64,000 nucleotides of DNA from Rhizohabitans arisaemae (GTDB lineage Bacteria > Actinomycetota > Actinomycetes > Streptosporangiales > Streptosporangiaceae): positions 62,001-126,000 of the forward strand of contig NZ_BLRH01000029.1 of NCBI RefSeq assembly GCF_025996515.1. Reading direction: 5' to 3'. This document shows positions 34,020 to 41,666 of this stretch, piece after piece; positions within the stretch are counted from its first letter, which is position 1; each line of letters starts with the position of its first letter. The notes under the pieces are model-generated. The model saw only the letters and a list, made by a program, of their open reading frames with translations. It was not told where the DNA came from and did no database searches. The position numbers and the translations under genes were made by a program.

Positions 34020-35144
34020 TCATTCCTCTCCAAGGCCGATGACCGCTGCGAATCGCTCCGGCATGAGGAGCGCATTCCTGCCGATCCCGGCCATGCCTTT
34101 TTCAATGGCGCTGAGCTTTACGGCGTGAACCGCACCTGCGAGAAGCCGGTCGATGAAGTGCCAGCCGAGGTAACTGGTCGCGCGAACCGCCAGCCCCTCG
34201 TCGATCTCCGCGGTCTCCTGGTATCCGTCCCAGAATCGACACACGTGCTCACGTATGTTCATCAGGTGCTCGTCGCCGGCCGCCAGAATGGCCTCATGGG
34301 CCGCACCCGGCGTCAGGCCGAGATCGATATCAAGCTCGGAGAACATCCGTCCTACCGCGTGGCGGACGAACTCGCCGGCGAAGCTCCCGACGTCGCGAGC
34401 CGGATCTCCTAGGCGGAACTCCTCCCAGTCGATGACGTAAATGTCGTCGCCTGCCAGGAGAAACTGGTCAAGCCTGATATCTCCGTGTGTTGCGGTGGCA
34501 GGGGCCTGGGCCGATCGGCGGCTCAACCGGTCGAGGGTCTCCACGAGCAGTCTGTCGTGCTGCAGCATGGACCAGGCCTCCACCTCCCCACCGCTGCAAT
34601 CGGCGTAAGCCTGCGGGCTCAGCGCGTAGAAGGTCGTCGCCTTGTTTGCTTCGGCTACCTCGGGACGGTCGGGGGCCGGCGGTGGCAACCGGTGGATCTC
34701 GCCGAGAATGCGGCCCATTCGGTGAGCCAGGTCGGTGTCCAGCTCGTCACCGGCGAGTAGGTCCGAAGCAGTACGCGATTCAGGCACGTAGTCGAACACA
34801 ACCAGACCTTGGTCGAAGTCGCTGCCCCGGAACCGAGCCGTGCGCAACTCGCGCGTCTGCTGTCCGGCGATCGCCTGCTGAAATGCGAGGATCCGGCGCA
34901 TCCGGGCCTCAACCTGGGGACGTTCGCCCCGAAGGCGCTTCACGAACAGATCAGCCGCGTCCTCGGTGGGTACCTGCCAGTTGTCGTTGCGCCCGAGGAA
35001 GCTCCGCATGCTCTCCACGACGGGAGTGGAGCCGCTGATGGAGGCGATCGTCCGCGTGAACTCCGCCGGGCGTTGCACAGGCCTGGCCGGCATGGTTCGC
35101 GCCGTCTCCGGCGCCCTGTGGCCGGATTTTTCCTTCACATTCAT
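34020..35144 (-). CDS. APH-family kinase (probable Ser/Thr kinase half of the RiPP dehydratase)
   Basis: 374 residues, aminoglycoside-phosphotransferase fold. Lys69 in LFVKRLRGE is the ATP-binding lysine, HGDIRLDQF (220-228) is the catalytic loop and IDWEEF (Asp239) the metal-binding loop. The loop differs from antibiotic kinases (HGDLHxxN) by Arg-Leu-Asp-Gln, as expected for a protein with a peptide substrate. First gene of the minus-strand biosynthetic operon. No clear ribosome binding site precedes ATG 35144; an internal ATG at 35093 is possible. Together with the HopA1-like protein it should dehydrate core Ser and Thr. Confidence 0.87.
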   Translation of the reverse strand: MNVKEKSGHRAPETARTMPARPVQRPAEFTRTIASISGSTPVVESMRSFLGRNDNWQVPTEDAADLFVKRLRGERPQVEARMRRILAFQQAIAGQQTRELRTARFRGSDFDQGLVVFDYVPESRTASDLLAGDELDTDLAHRMGRILGEIHRLPPPAPDRPEVAEANKATTFYALSPQAYADCSGGEVEAWSMLQHDRLLVETLDRLSRRSAQAPATATHGDIRLDQFLLAGDDIYVIDWEEFRLGDPARDVGSFAGEFVRHAVGRMFSELDIDLGLTPGAAHEAILAAGDEHLMNIREHVCRFWDGYQETAEIDEGLAVRATSYLGWHFIDRLLAGAVHAVKLSAIEKGMAGIGRNALLMPERFAAVIGLGEE

Positions 35145-35446
35145 GGCCGCACACTACGAGGGTTCCAGGACAGCCCGATATCACAGCAATTCACTGGCAG
35201 AACCCATTGGGAGGATGTCTGACAGGATCTTGCTGGCAGGTCGGTCCTTTGCCGACCGGGCGCGGAGCCGGATAGCAGATACCTGTCATCCCGGTCAGCA
35301 GATCACAAAGTCATGGATGGTTCGAGCGGGCAAGTTCTCGCCATTTCCATTCGAACCGTCCTCTGTTTCCGTTGTGCTCGGCCGAGATGGAATCAGCCTG
35401 GCCGCATCCGGGGCCGTCCGCACACCATGGTCAGGCGATTCTTCGC
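35145..35446. other. Divergent control region between biosynthetic operon and precursor array
   Basis: About 300 bases separating the kinase gene (minus) from the first precursor (plus). Both promoters should be here. I find no strong -35/-10 pair or long dyad. A frame through 35372-35446 in phase with the first precursor lacks a ribosome binding site. Confidence 0.5.
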
Positions 35447-35566
35447 ATGGTGTACGGACTGATTGCTGGTTACGCGAGTTACGCCTCCGCTGAGGTGATC
35501 CTGCGGGAGCAGCAGGTCGCCTCCCGCGACGACGAGACGCGGACCGGGCTGCTTCCATCACCGTAA
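35447..35566 (+). pseudogene. RiPP precursor 1, decayed core
   Basis: 39 residues: MVYGLIAGYASYASAEVILR, then EQQVASR and a short tail TRTGLLPSP. The leader matches the other copies but the core lacks the Ser/Thr pattern. In another frame, bases 35551-35574 read ASITVTV-stop, which does look like the normal core end. A small insertion or deletion between about 35525 and 35550 therefore probably broke it. No ribosome binding site is visible either. Confidence 0.7.
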
Positions 35567-35590
35567 CCGTTTAACAAAGGAACGCAAGCG

Positions 35591-35752
35591 ATGAATGAAC
35601 TGATTGCGGGTTACGCGAATTACGCCTCAACTGAGGCGATCCTGCGGGAGCAGCAGGTCGCCTCCCGCGAGCGGCAGACTGAGCTTCTCACCGTCACCGT
35701 CACCGTCACCGTCAGCTTCAGCTTCACCGTCACCGCCACCGTCAGCATCTAA
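35591..35752 (+). CDS. RiPP precursor 2, alternating Thr/Ser core
   Basis: 53 residues with AAAGGA 10 bases before ATG. Leader residues 1-26 (MNELIAGYANYASTEAIL..., ending VASR). Core: ERQTELL, then 20 residues in which Thr or Ser occupies every second position (TVTVTVTV, SFSF, TVTATVSI): ten hydroxyl residues alternating with Val, Phe, Ala and Ile. No Cys, so no thioether ring is possible. Dehydration and reduction of every Ser/Thr would give strict L/D alternation. Four exact ACCGTC repeats show codon-level expansion. Confidence 0.85.
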   Translation: MNELIAGYANYASTEAILREQQVASRERQTELLTVTVTVTVSFSFTVTATVSI

Positions 35753-35767
35753 CAGTAAGTGGTGCCA

Positions 35768-35914
35768 ATGAACGAGTTGATTGCTGGTTACGCGAGTTAC
35801 GCCTCCACCGAGGCGATTCTGCGGGAGCAGCAGCTCGCCTCCCGCGAAATGGAGTCGATTTACCTTACCAACTCGGTGAGCATCACGCCGGTCACCATCA
35901 CCTTCACCTATTAG
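35768..35914 (+). CDS. RiPP precursor 3
   Basis: 48 residues, 15 bases after precursor 2, with only a weak ribosome binding site, so translation may be coupled. Leader as in the other copies (QQLASR variant). Core: EMESIYLTNSVSI, then TPVTITFTY. Seven of its last fifteen residues are Ser or Thr. Alternation with hydrophobics holds in two blocks (TNSVSITP and TITFTY), broken between them by PV. No Cys. The C-terminal ITFTY is shared with precursor 4. Confidence 0.85.
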   Translation: MNELIAGYASYASTEAILREQQLASREMESIYLTNSVSITPVTITFTY

Positions 35915-35930
35915 GAAAGGAACGGAATCG

Positions 35931-36095
35931 ATGAATGAGTTGATTGCGGGCTACGCGAGTTACGCCTCCGCCGAGGCGATTCTGCGGGAGCAGCAGCTCG
36001 CCTCCCGTCTAAACGAGTCGACTTCCGTTACCTCTTTCTCGTTGACTCTCTCAACGACGACCACCTCCCCTAACACCATCACCTTCACCTATTAG
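35931..36095 (+). CDS. RiPP precursor 4, Ser/Thr-rich core
   Basis: 54 residues, ATG preceded by AGGAAAGGAACGGAATCG. Leader as in the other copies. The core starts LNESTSVTSFSLTL and ends STTTTSPNTITFTY; it is the richest in Ser and Thr (about 17 in 28 residues) but only partly alternating, with a run of four Thr. No Cys. It shares the last five residues with precursor 3, hinting at recombination between copies. Confidence 0.85.
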   Translation: MNELIAGYASYASAEAILREQQLASRLNESTSVTSFSLTLSTTTTSPNTITFTY

Positions 36096-36111
36096 GAAAG
36101 GAACCGAATCG

Positions 36112-36267
36112 ATGAATGAGTTGATTGCTGGTTACGCGAATTACGCCTCCACCGAGGCGATTCTGCAGGAGCAGCCGGTCGCCTCCCGCGACAACGAGTC
36201 GCTCACGCTGACGGCGACCGTCAGCGTCACCGTCACCGTCTCCTGGACCTGGACCTACACCTACTAA
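36112..36267 (+). CDS. RiPP precursor 5, alternating core with Trp/Tyr end
   Basis: 51 residues, ribosome binding site as for precursor 4. Leader with two changes (LQEQP). From Ser30 to the end, 22 residues alternate perfectly: SLTLTATVSVTVTV, then SWTWTYTY. Eleven Ser/Thr positions alternate with Leu, Ala, Val and finally two Trp and two Tyr. Gramicidin A also ends in alternating Trp, in an L/D peptide. No Cys. This is the copy whose product is most easily pictured as a membrane beta-helix; that is inference. Confidence 0.87.
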   Translation: MNELIAGYANYASTEAILQEQPVASRDNESLTLTATVSVTVTVSWTWTYTY

Positions 36268-36374
36268 CCGCGGCCTATCAGGGGCGGCCTTCGGCCGGCT
36301 GTCGTCGTCACGATCGATGATTCACCGATCGGGAGCGGCTGCCGATCATGTTTCAGCCGAACCACGTCCCACCT

Positions 36375-36409
36375 TGGGTGGGCCCCGCCAAGCACGCCGG
36401 GCCCACCCA
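36375..36409. terminator. Strong hairpin downstream of the precursor array
   Basis: TGGGTGGGCCC (36375-36385) pairs perfectly with GGGCCCACCCA (36399-36409) around a 13-base loop. There is no T-run, as is usual in high-GC actinobacteria. It lies between the convergent precursor array and the serine hydrolase gene and could stop transcription both ways. A smaller CGGCC-TTC-GGCCG hairpin lies at 36285-36297. Nothing else is seen in 36268-36546. Confidence 0.65.
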
Positions 36410-36546
36410 CCGCGATCATCCGTTCTTCAGCCCTGGGACGGGCCCGCCTCGACCACATGGTCTCCGTCGTCATCGACGACGCACGACGTACGGGAGGTTC
36501 TGGCTCGGAGTTCCAAGCCGTCGACGGGAATGTTGTGCAACGGGCC

Positions 36547-37899
36547 TCAGGCGACGCGGCTCGCGATTCGCTCTCCGATGCGCAGGGCCGAGACCGTGCC
36601 GTCGGGGTCTCTGACGAAGGGGATGCGCGAGCTTTCCTCGCCGTTCGGCTCCAGCATGATCAATGAGTCTTCGCCGCAGCGGACGAGGCGGTCGGCGGAG
36701 GACAGTTCGATGGTGAACCGGTCGGAGTCCGCCGGAGCCTGATTGGCGATCATCCGCAGTTCGCCGGCCCGGGTGCCGGGGGCGATGGTCACGGTGCCGT
36801 AGAAGCCGCAGTCGTAGGTGCCGAGCAGGGCGTCGCTCAGTTTGTCGTCGACGGGGCCGGTGGCGCGGAGCGGGACGTGGCCGAACAGGGTGCGGGCGAT
36901 GACGCGTTCGATCTCCTTGACGGCGGGGCCGCCTTCCAGGGAGTTGGTAAGGACGGCGAACGCGAGGTCTTCGGAGGGGATCAGGACGAGCCGGGTGGCG
37001 TAGCCGATGGTCAGACCGTCGTGCAGCATGGCGGGTCTGCCCGCGACGTCTTCGAGCCACCAGGCGAGGCCGATGTCGCGGCCGATCGGCCCGCGGTGCG
37101 CCTGGACGTCGAACAGTCCGGCCGGGGCGGCGGGCGACCGCACATAGGCGGCGTACTTCATCAGGTCGCGGGCGGTGCTGAGCACGCCTCCGCCGGGCAC
37201 GTCCCAGCCGGGGAGCTGCCAGTGGCGCTGCCATCCCCGGTCGGTGAGCAGTTCGGGCCGTCCGTACCGGTCGTGGCCGTGTGGGGCGGCGACGCGGCGG
37301 GTGATGACCTGGTCGGCTGTGGTGAACGTGTTCGTCATGCCGGCCGGGTCGAGCACCTCGTCCTGGAGGACGTCCGCGTAGTGCCGGCCGGTCGCCTTCT
37401 CCACGACGGCCGCGGCGACCATGATGCCGGGGCCGCTGTAGGAGTAGTCGGTGCCGGGTGCGAACAGCAGGGGCCGGCGGACGAAGTGCGGGAGGGACGC
37501 CTGGAGGGCGTCGTCGGCGTGGTTGCCGAGGATGCGCGGCGCGTCCGCGATCATGTTCTGCGCGTCGATGCCCGAGGTGTGGGTGATGACGTGGCGGAGG
37601 GTGATCCGCTCGTCGACGCCGGTGCCGGCGGGGAAGTACGGCGCCACCGGCGCGTCCAGTTCCACCCGCCCTTGTTCCACGAGCCGCCCGATGATCAGCC
37701 CGAGCATGGTTTTGGAGATGGAGCCGACCTGGAAGATCGTGTCGCGGTTCACCGGCAGGGCGTGCTCGACGTTGGTGACGCCGAATTCCAGAAACGTCGT
37801 GTCCCCGTGGTGCATGACGGCGACGGCGACGCCCGGCACACCCCGCTGGCGGAGAATGGGGGCGATCTGGCTGTACAGGGTCGTGGCGTGGTCGGACAT
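36547..37899 (-). CDS. Serine hydrolase, beta-lactamase class C / D-aminopeptidase family
   Basis: 450 residues. Catalytic SxxK in GSISKTMLG (about residues 60-63), Tyr-x-x motif in YSYSGPG and the third motif HDG. A C-terminal beta-barrel-like extension (about 350-450) is present as in D-aminopeptidases and EstB-like esterases. No signal peptide is evident, so it probably acts inside the cell. ATG at 37899 is given; a longer frame overlaps the permease. It follows a complete oligopeptide importer and lies in a D-amino-acid locus, so hydrolysis of imported D-residue peptides or amides is the most reasonable role. It might instead be a simple esterase. Confidence 0.85.
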   Translation of the reverse strand: MSDHATTLYSQIAPILRQRGVPGVAVAVMHHGDTTFLEFGVTNVEHALPVNRDTIFQVGSISKTMLGLIIGRLVEQGRVELDAPVAPYFPAGTGVDERITLRHVITHTSGIDAQNMIADAPRILGNHADDALQASLPHFVRRPLLFAPGTDYSYSGPGIMVAAAVVEKATGRHYADVLQDEVLDPAGMTNTFTTADQVITRRVAAPHGHDRYGRPELLTDRGWQRHWQLPGWDVPGGGVLSTARDLMKYAAYVRSPAAPAGLFDVQAHRGPIGRDIGLAWWLEDVAGRPAMLHDGLTIGYATRLVLIPSEDLAFAVLTNSLEGGPAVKEIERVIARTLFGHVPLRATGPVDDKLSDALLGTYDCGFYGTVTIAPGTRAGELRMIANQAPADSDRFTIELSSADRLVRCGEDSLIMLEPNGEESSRIPFVRDPDGTVSALRIGERIASRVA

Positions 37900-37943
37900 G
37901 GTGCTGGGTTTCCTCTTGATAGATCGTGACGAACGGGATCGGC

Positions 37944-38813
37944 TCACGCGCCGGCGGAGGTACGGCTGCGCGGGTCCAGACGGTCGCGCATCACGTCGCC
38001 GATCAGGTTGAAGGCGAGGACGAGGACGACGAACGCGATGGAGGGGAACACCACCAGCCACGGATCGGTCAGCAGATACTGCTGGGAGGAGGAGATCATG
38101 CTCCCGTAGTCGGCCTCGGGGGGCCGGACGCCGAAACCGAGGAAGCTGAGGGCCGCGTACGCGCCTTCGGCGGTGGACAGGTTGATCGCGGTCATGATGA
38201 CGAGCGGCGAGGCGATGTTCGGGAGGATGTGGCGCCGCATGATCCAGATGCGCCCGCGCCCGCAGAGCCGGGCGGCGTCGATGTAGTTGCGCCCCATGAT
38301 CTCAAGGGTGGAGCCTCGCGCGATGCGCGCGAACCGGGGGATGCACACGATTCCGATCGCGACGGACGCGTTGATCAGGCCGCTGCCCATGATGGTGAGG
38401 ACGAGGATGGCCAGCAGGTACTCGGGGATCGCGAAGAGTAGGTCGACCAGGCGGGACAGGGCGCCGTCCCACAGTCCGCCGAGGAAGCCGGCGGCGATGC
38501 CGATGACGGTGCCGATCGCGAGGGCGAACGTCACCGCGTACACGGCCGCCAGCAGCGCGGGCTGGGCCGCGGCGACGACTCGGGAGAGCTGGTCGCGTCC
38601 GAGGGCGTCCGTGCCGAACCAGTGCTCCGCCGACGGCGGTGACAGCCGCGGGCCCACATTGAGCTGGTTGGGGGCGAAGGGCGTGAGGTACGGCCCCAGG
38701 ACCGCGAGCACGACGTAGAACAGGATGAGGAAGATCGCGATGTTGGCGACGACCCCGCGCACCGGCCAGCGGACGCTGCGGGAGGGACGCCGTCGGTGGG
38801 CAACGGTGGACAC
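37944..38813 (-). CDS. Oligopeptide ABC transporter permease (DppC/OppC-like)
   Basis: 289 residues. N-terminal OppC leader segment, then five to six helices with the EAA loop (ARLCGRGRIWIMRRHILPN) that contacts the ATPases. FGTDALGRDQLSRVV is a DppC/OppC hallmark. GTG at 38813 has CAGGAG 5 bases upstream; the longer frame overlaps the other permease and is not used. Second membrane subunit of the importer encoded at 37944-43182. Confidence 0.92.
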   Translation of the reverse strand: MSTVAHRRRPSRSVRWPVRGVVANIAIFLILFYVVLAVLGPYLTPFAPNQLNVGPRLSPPSAEHWFGTDALGRDQLSRVVAAAQPALLAAVYAVTFALAIGTVIGIAAGFLGGLWDGALSRLVDLLFAIPEYLLAILVLTIMGSGLINASVAIGIVCIPRFARIARGSTLEIMGRNYIDAARLCGRGRIWIMRRHILPNIASPLVIMTAINLSTAEGAYAALSFLGFGVRPPEADYGSMISSSQQYLLTDPWLVVFPSIAFVVLVLAFNLIGDVMRDRLDPRSRTSAGA

Positions 38814-38827
38814 ACTGGCTCCTGAGG

Positions 38828-39775
38828 CTACTTGCGGAGGATGCGTCGGTCGACGAACGGCAGCGCCAGGTCGACGAGCAGGTTTCCGAGGATGAACACC
38901 CCTGCTATGACCATCGCCTGCGCGGTGACCTGGGAGAAGTCTCGGTTTGAGATGGCGCTGAGGATGCCGCGGCCCAGGCCCGGCAAGCTGAAGATCTGTT
39001 CCACGATGAACAGGCCGCCGACGAGCAGGCCGAAGATGAAGCCGATCAGCGTGAGCACCGGGGGGAGCGCCGCCCGCAGGGCGTACTGATAGGTGATCCG
39101 CCATTCGGAGATGCCGTTGGTGCGTGCCGTGGCGATGTACGGCTGCGCCAGCACCTCGATCATCGAGGACCGCGTCATCTGGCTGACCAGGGGCGCGGTC
39201 GGGATGCCCACCGCGAGGGCGGGCAGCAGCATCGTCTGCAGGTTGGCGACGAGGTTGTCGGAGATCGGGATGTAGCTCGGCGAGTACAGGTTCGTCAGGT
39301 AGTGCGTCGCCAGGTACAGCGCCGCCGACCCGGACACGAAGGCGGGGAAGGCGAAGACGATCAGCAGGGGAAGCCGGATGCCCCAGTCCGTACCGCTACC
39401 AGCGCGGTTTGCCGCCATCACCCCGATCGGGATGCCGATCAGCACGGCGAAGAACAGCCCCATCAGGCTGAGTTCCAGGGAGACCGGCACCTGCTGGGCG
39501 ATCACGTCGAGGTTGGCCTGACCCGACAGGGGCGAGGTCCCCAGGTCGCCGCGGAGCACCCCGGCCAGCCAGTCGAGGTACGCCTGGTAGATCGGCAGGT
39601 CCAGGCCGAGTTCGCGCTCGATCGCCGCGATCGCCTCCTGGGAGGCCTTGGGACCGGCGAGGGTGGTGGCCAGGTTGCCGGGTACCAACCCGCGCCCGGC
39701 GAAGAAGATCAGCGCCGAAAGGACGAACAGGACGCCGAAGGCTCCGGCCAGCTTCCTTGTCAGGTAAAGGAGCAC
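38828..39775 (-). CDS. Oligopeptide ABC transporter permease (DppB/OppB-like)
   Basis: 315 residues with six helices. Starts LLYLTRKLAGAFGVLFVLS in classic DppB fashion, carries GLDLPIYQAYLDWL after TM1 and the EAA loop TARTNGISEWRITYQYALR. GTG start with GGAGAG upstream. Pairs with the DppC-like permease 14 bases downstream. Confidence 0.93.
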   Translation of the reverse strand: MLLYLTRKLAGAFGVLFVLSALIFFAGRGLVPGNLATTLAGPKASQEAIAAIERELGLDLPIYQAYLDWLAGVLRGDLGTSPLSGQANLDVIAQQVPVSLELSLMGLFFAVLIGIPIGVMAANRAGSGTDWGIRLPLLIVFAFPAFVSGSAALYLATHYLTNLYSPSYIPISDNLVANLQTMLLPALAVGIPTAPLVSQMTRSSMIEVLAQPYIATARTNGISEWRITYQYALRAALPPVLTLIGFIFGLLVGGLFIVEQIFSLPGLGRGILSAISNRDFSQVTAQAMVIAGVFILGNLLVDLALPFVDRRILRK

Positions 39776-39783
39776 AGTCTCTC

Positions 39784-40797
39784 CTAGACTTCCGCGTCGG
39801 CGCGCGCGACGCCGGACAGCGTGAGCTCGCCCGGCTTGTGGCAGCGCACCAGGTGGCCGGACGTCGCCTCGACGAGGTCGGGGGCGACACTCCGGCAGTG
39901 GTCTTCGGCGATCGGGCAGCGCGGAGCGAACCGGCAGCCGGCCGGTGGGGAGACGGCGCTCGGCGGCTCACCCGTGAGCACGATGCGCTCGACGTGCTCG
40001 GTCCCCTCGTCGAGGATCCGCGGCTCGGTGGAGCGCAGCGCGACCGCGTAGGGGTGGAGCAGGCCGCGGTCGAACGCCTCGGCCGGCGCCTGTTCCACGA
40101 CCTGGCCCAGGTACATGACGGCCACCGAGTGACTCACCTGCCGTACGGCGCGCAGGTCGTGCGAGATGAAGACGTAGGCCGTGCCGGTGTCTTGTTGCAG
40201 TCGTTCGAGCAGGTGCAGGATCTGCGCCTGCAGGGACGCGTCGAGCGAGCTCACGGCCTCGTCCAGCAGGATCAGGTCGGGCCGGTCGACGATGGCGCGG
40301 GCGATGCACACCCGCTGCTGCTGGCCGCCGGACAGCTCGTGGGGGTAGCGGACGCCGAACTCGGGGGTGAGCCCGACGGCGGCGAGCGCCTCGTCGACAC
40401 GCCGTTCGCGTTCACGCCCCGCGACCTTGCCCAGCGCCTCGGCGATGCTCTCCCGCACCGTCATCCGCGGGTCCAGCGCGCTCGCCGGATCCTGGAACAC
40501 CGCCTGGACCGTTCCGGTGCCGTGTGCCGCGGCGATGGGGACACCGTGGGCGCCGACCCGGATGGTGCCGCTCGTCGGCGTCTCCAGGCCGGTGATCAGC
40601 CGTCCGAACGTCGATTTGCCGCAGCCGGACTCGCCCACGATCCCCAGGGTCTGCCCGGAGTGGAGCCGGATGCTGACCCCGTCGACCGCGTGGACGGAAC
40701 GGCGGGGAGCCCGCAGGCCTCGGCGGCGGAGGGCGTAGTGTTTCACGGCGTCCTGGACGTCGAGGACGATGTCGGATCGCGGGGTCACGTTGGTCAT
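39784..40797 (-). CDS. Oligopeptide ABC transporter ATP-binding protein (DppF/OppF-like)
   Basis: 337 residues. Walker [10 protein letters not shown] (about 57-65), signature LSGGQQQRV, Walker [13 protein letters not shown] and the switch His in FISHDL. The C-terminal Cys-containing oligopeptide-ABC domain ([16 protein letters not shown]) is present. Overlaps its OppD partner by 4 bases. Powers import with the OppD protein. Confidence 0.93.
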   Translation of the reverse strand: MTNVTPRSDIVLDVQDAVKHYALRRRGLRAPRRSVHAVDGVSIRLHSGQTLGIVGESGCGKSTFGRLITGLETPTSGTIRVGAHGVPIAAAHGTGTVQAVFQDPASALDPRMTVRESIAEALGKVAGRERERRVDEALAAVGLTPEFGVRYPHELSGGQQQRVCIARAIVDRPDLILLDEAVSSLDASLQAQILHLLERLQQDTGTAYVFISHDLRAVRQVSHSVAVMYLGQVVEQAPAEAFDRGLLHPYAVALRSTEPRILDEGTEHVERIVLTGEPPSAVSPPAGCRFAPRCPIAEDHCRSVAPDLVEATSGHLVRCHKPGELTLSGVARADAEV

Positions 40798-41666
40798 GCC
40801 ACCACCTCAGGGGAGTAGGTGGTCACCTTTCCTCGCGCGGCGTCGAGGAGCGACCGGGTGTAGGGGTGCGTGGGCCGGGTGAGGACGTCGGCCGCCGAGC
40901 CCTGCTCGACGATGCGGCCGCCGTACATGACCATGACTTTGGTGCACAGCTCGGAGATGACGCCGACGTCGTGTGAGATGACCAGCAGGGTCATCGCGGA
41001 GTTCTCGACCCGCTCGCGCAGGAGCTCGATCACCTGGGCCTGGACGGTCACGTCGAGTGCCGTCGTCGGTTCGTCGGCGATGAGCAGATCGGGGTGGTTC
41101 AGCAGCGCCATCGCGATCATCACCCGCTGGCGCATGCCGCCGGAGAGTTCGTGCGGGTAGCTGCGCCGCTTGACGGCGGCGTCGCCGATGCCCACCTGGC
41201 GCAAGGCCTCCTCGACGAGGGTCGTCCGCTCACGTCGGCTGAGTTTGCGATGCGCGGAGACGACGTCGGAGAGCTGGCGGCCGATGGTGAAGACCGGGTT
41301 GAGGCTGCCCAGGGGGTCTTGGGGCACCCGGGCGATGCGGGTGCTGCGGATGGATCGCAGCGCCGCGGGCTTGAGGGCCAGCAGGTTCTCGCCGTCGAGC
41401 TCGATCCGGCCGGACTTGACGGTCGCGGCCGGGGGGAGGATGCGCAGGATCGCCGACGCGAGGGTCGACTTCCCCGATCCCGACTCGCCGACGAGTCCGA
41501 CCCGGTCGCCGCGCGAGATCGTGAACGAGACGTCGTCGACGGCCGCCTTGGCCGCTCTCCCGTAGTGCACGGAGAGAGCGTCGACGGCCAGCAGGGGGGC
41601 ATCCGTCGCGGACACGGCGTGGACCGCCCCCTTCCGGGGACGGTCCACCTCTCGTGCATCAGCCAC
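40794..41666 (-). CDS. Oligopeptide ABC transporter ATP-binding protein (DppD/OppD-like)
   Basis: 290 residues. Walker [10 protein letters not shown], signature LSGGMRQRV, Walker [13 protein letters not shown], switch His in ISHDVG. Shorter at the C-terminus than most OppD proteins (about 320-350), losing part of the Cys-rich end. The start is uncertain: TTG 41672 and GTG 41666 both overlap the binding-protein stop; the GTG gives the commoner 8-base overlap. A later GTG near 41610, after GGAAGGGGG, is also possible. Confidence 0.9.
   Translation of the reverse strand: MADAREVDRPRKGAVHAVSATDAPLLAVDALSVHYGRAAKAAVDDVSFTISRGDRVGLVGESGSGKSTLASAILRILPPAATVKSGRIELDGENLLALKPAALRSIRSTRIARVPQDPLGSLNPVFTIGRQLSDVVSAHRKLSRRERTTLVEEALRQVGIGDAAVKRRSYPHELSGGMRQRVMIAMALLNHPDLLIADEPTTALDVTVQAQVIELLRERVENSAMTLLVISHDVGVISELCTKVMVMYGGRIVEQGSAADVLTRPTHPYTRSLLDAARGKVTTYSPEVVA

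Larger units (their letters stand above)
35447..36189 (+). repeat. Five tandem repeats of the RiPP leader-coding segment
   Basis: A segment of about 75-78 bases recurs at 35447, 35591, 35768, 35931 and 36112. It encodes the consensus MNELIAGYASYASTEAIL then REQQ(V/L)ASR. Differences are few and mostly silent or conservative. The DNA between copies (cores) is almost unalignable except for the shared ITFTY end of copies 3 and 4. Linkers of 15-16 bases between stop and next start contain GGAAAGGAA before copies 4 and 5. The pattern indicates tandem gene duplication with selection on the leader and free change of the core. Confidence 0.95.

Noticed and set aside
35372-35446. Upstream ATG extending precursor 1
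   Set aside because: The extra 25 residues are unlike the leader of the other copies; the proper leader begins at 35447.
35447-36189. Repeat array considered as CRISPR
   Set aside because: Repeats of about 75 bases are in-frame coding segments with start codons, and the spacers are coding cores; no cas genes.
27669-36267. Cluster considered as linaridin, thioamitide or conventional lanthipeptide
   Set aside because: No linaridin dehydratase or methyltransferase, no YcaO/TfuA, no LanB/LanM/LanKC and no Cys in any core.
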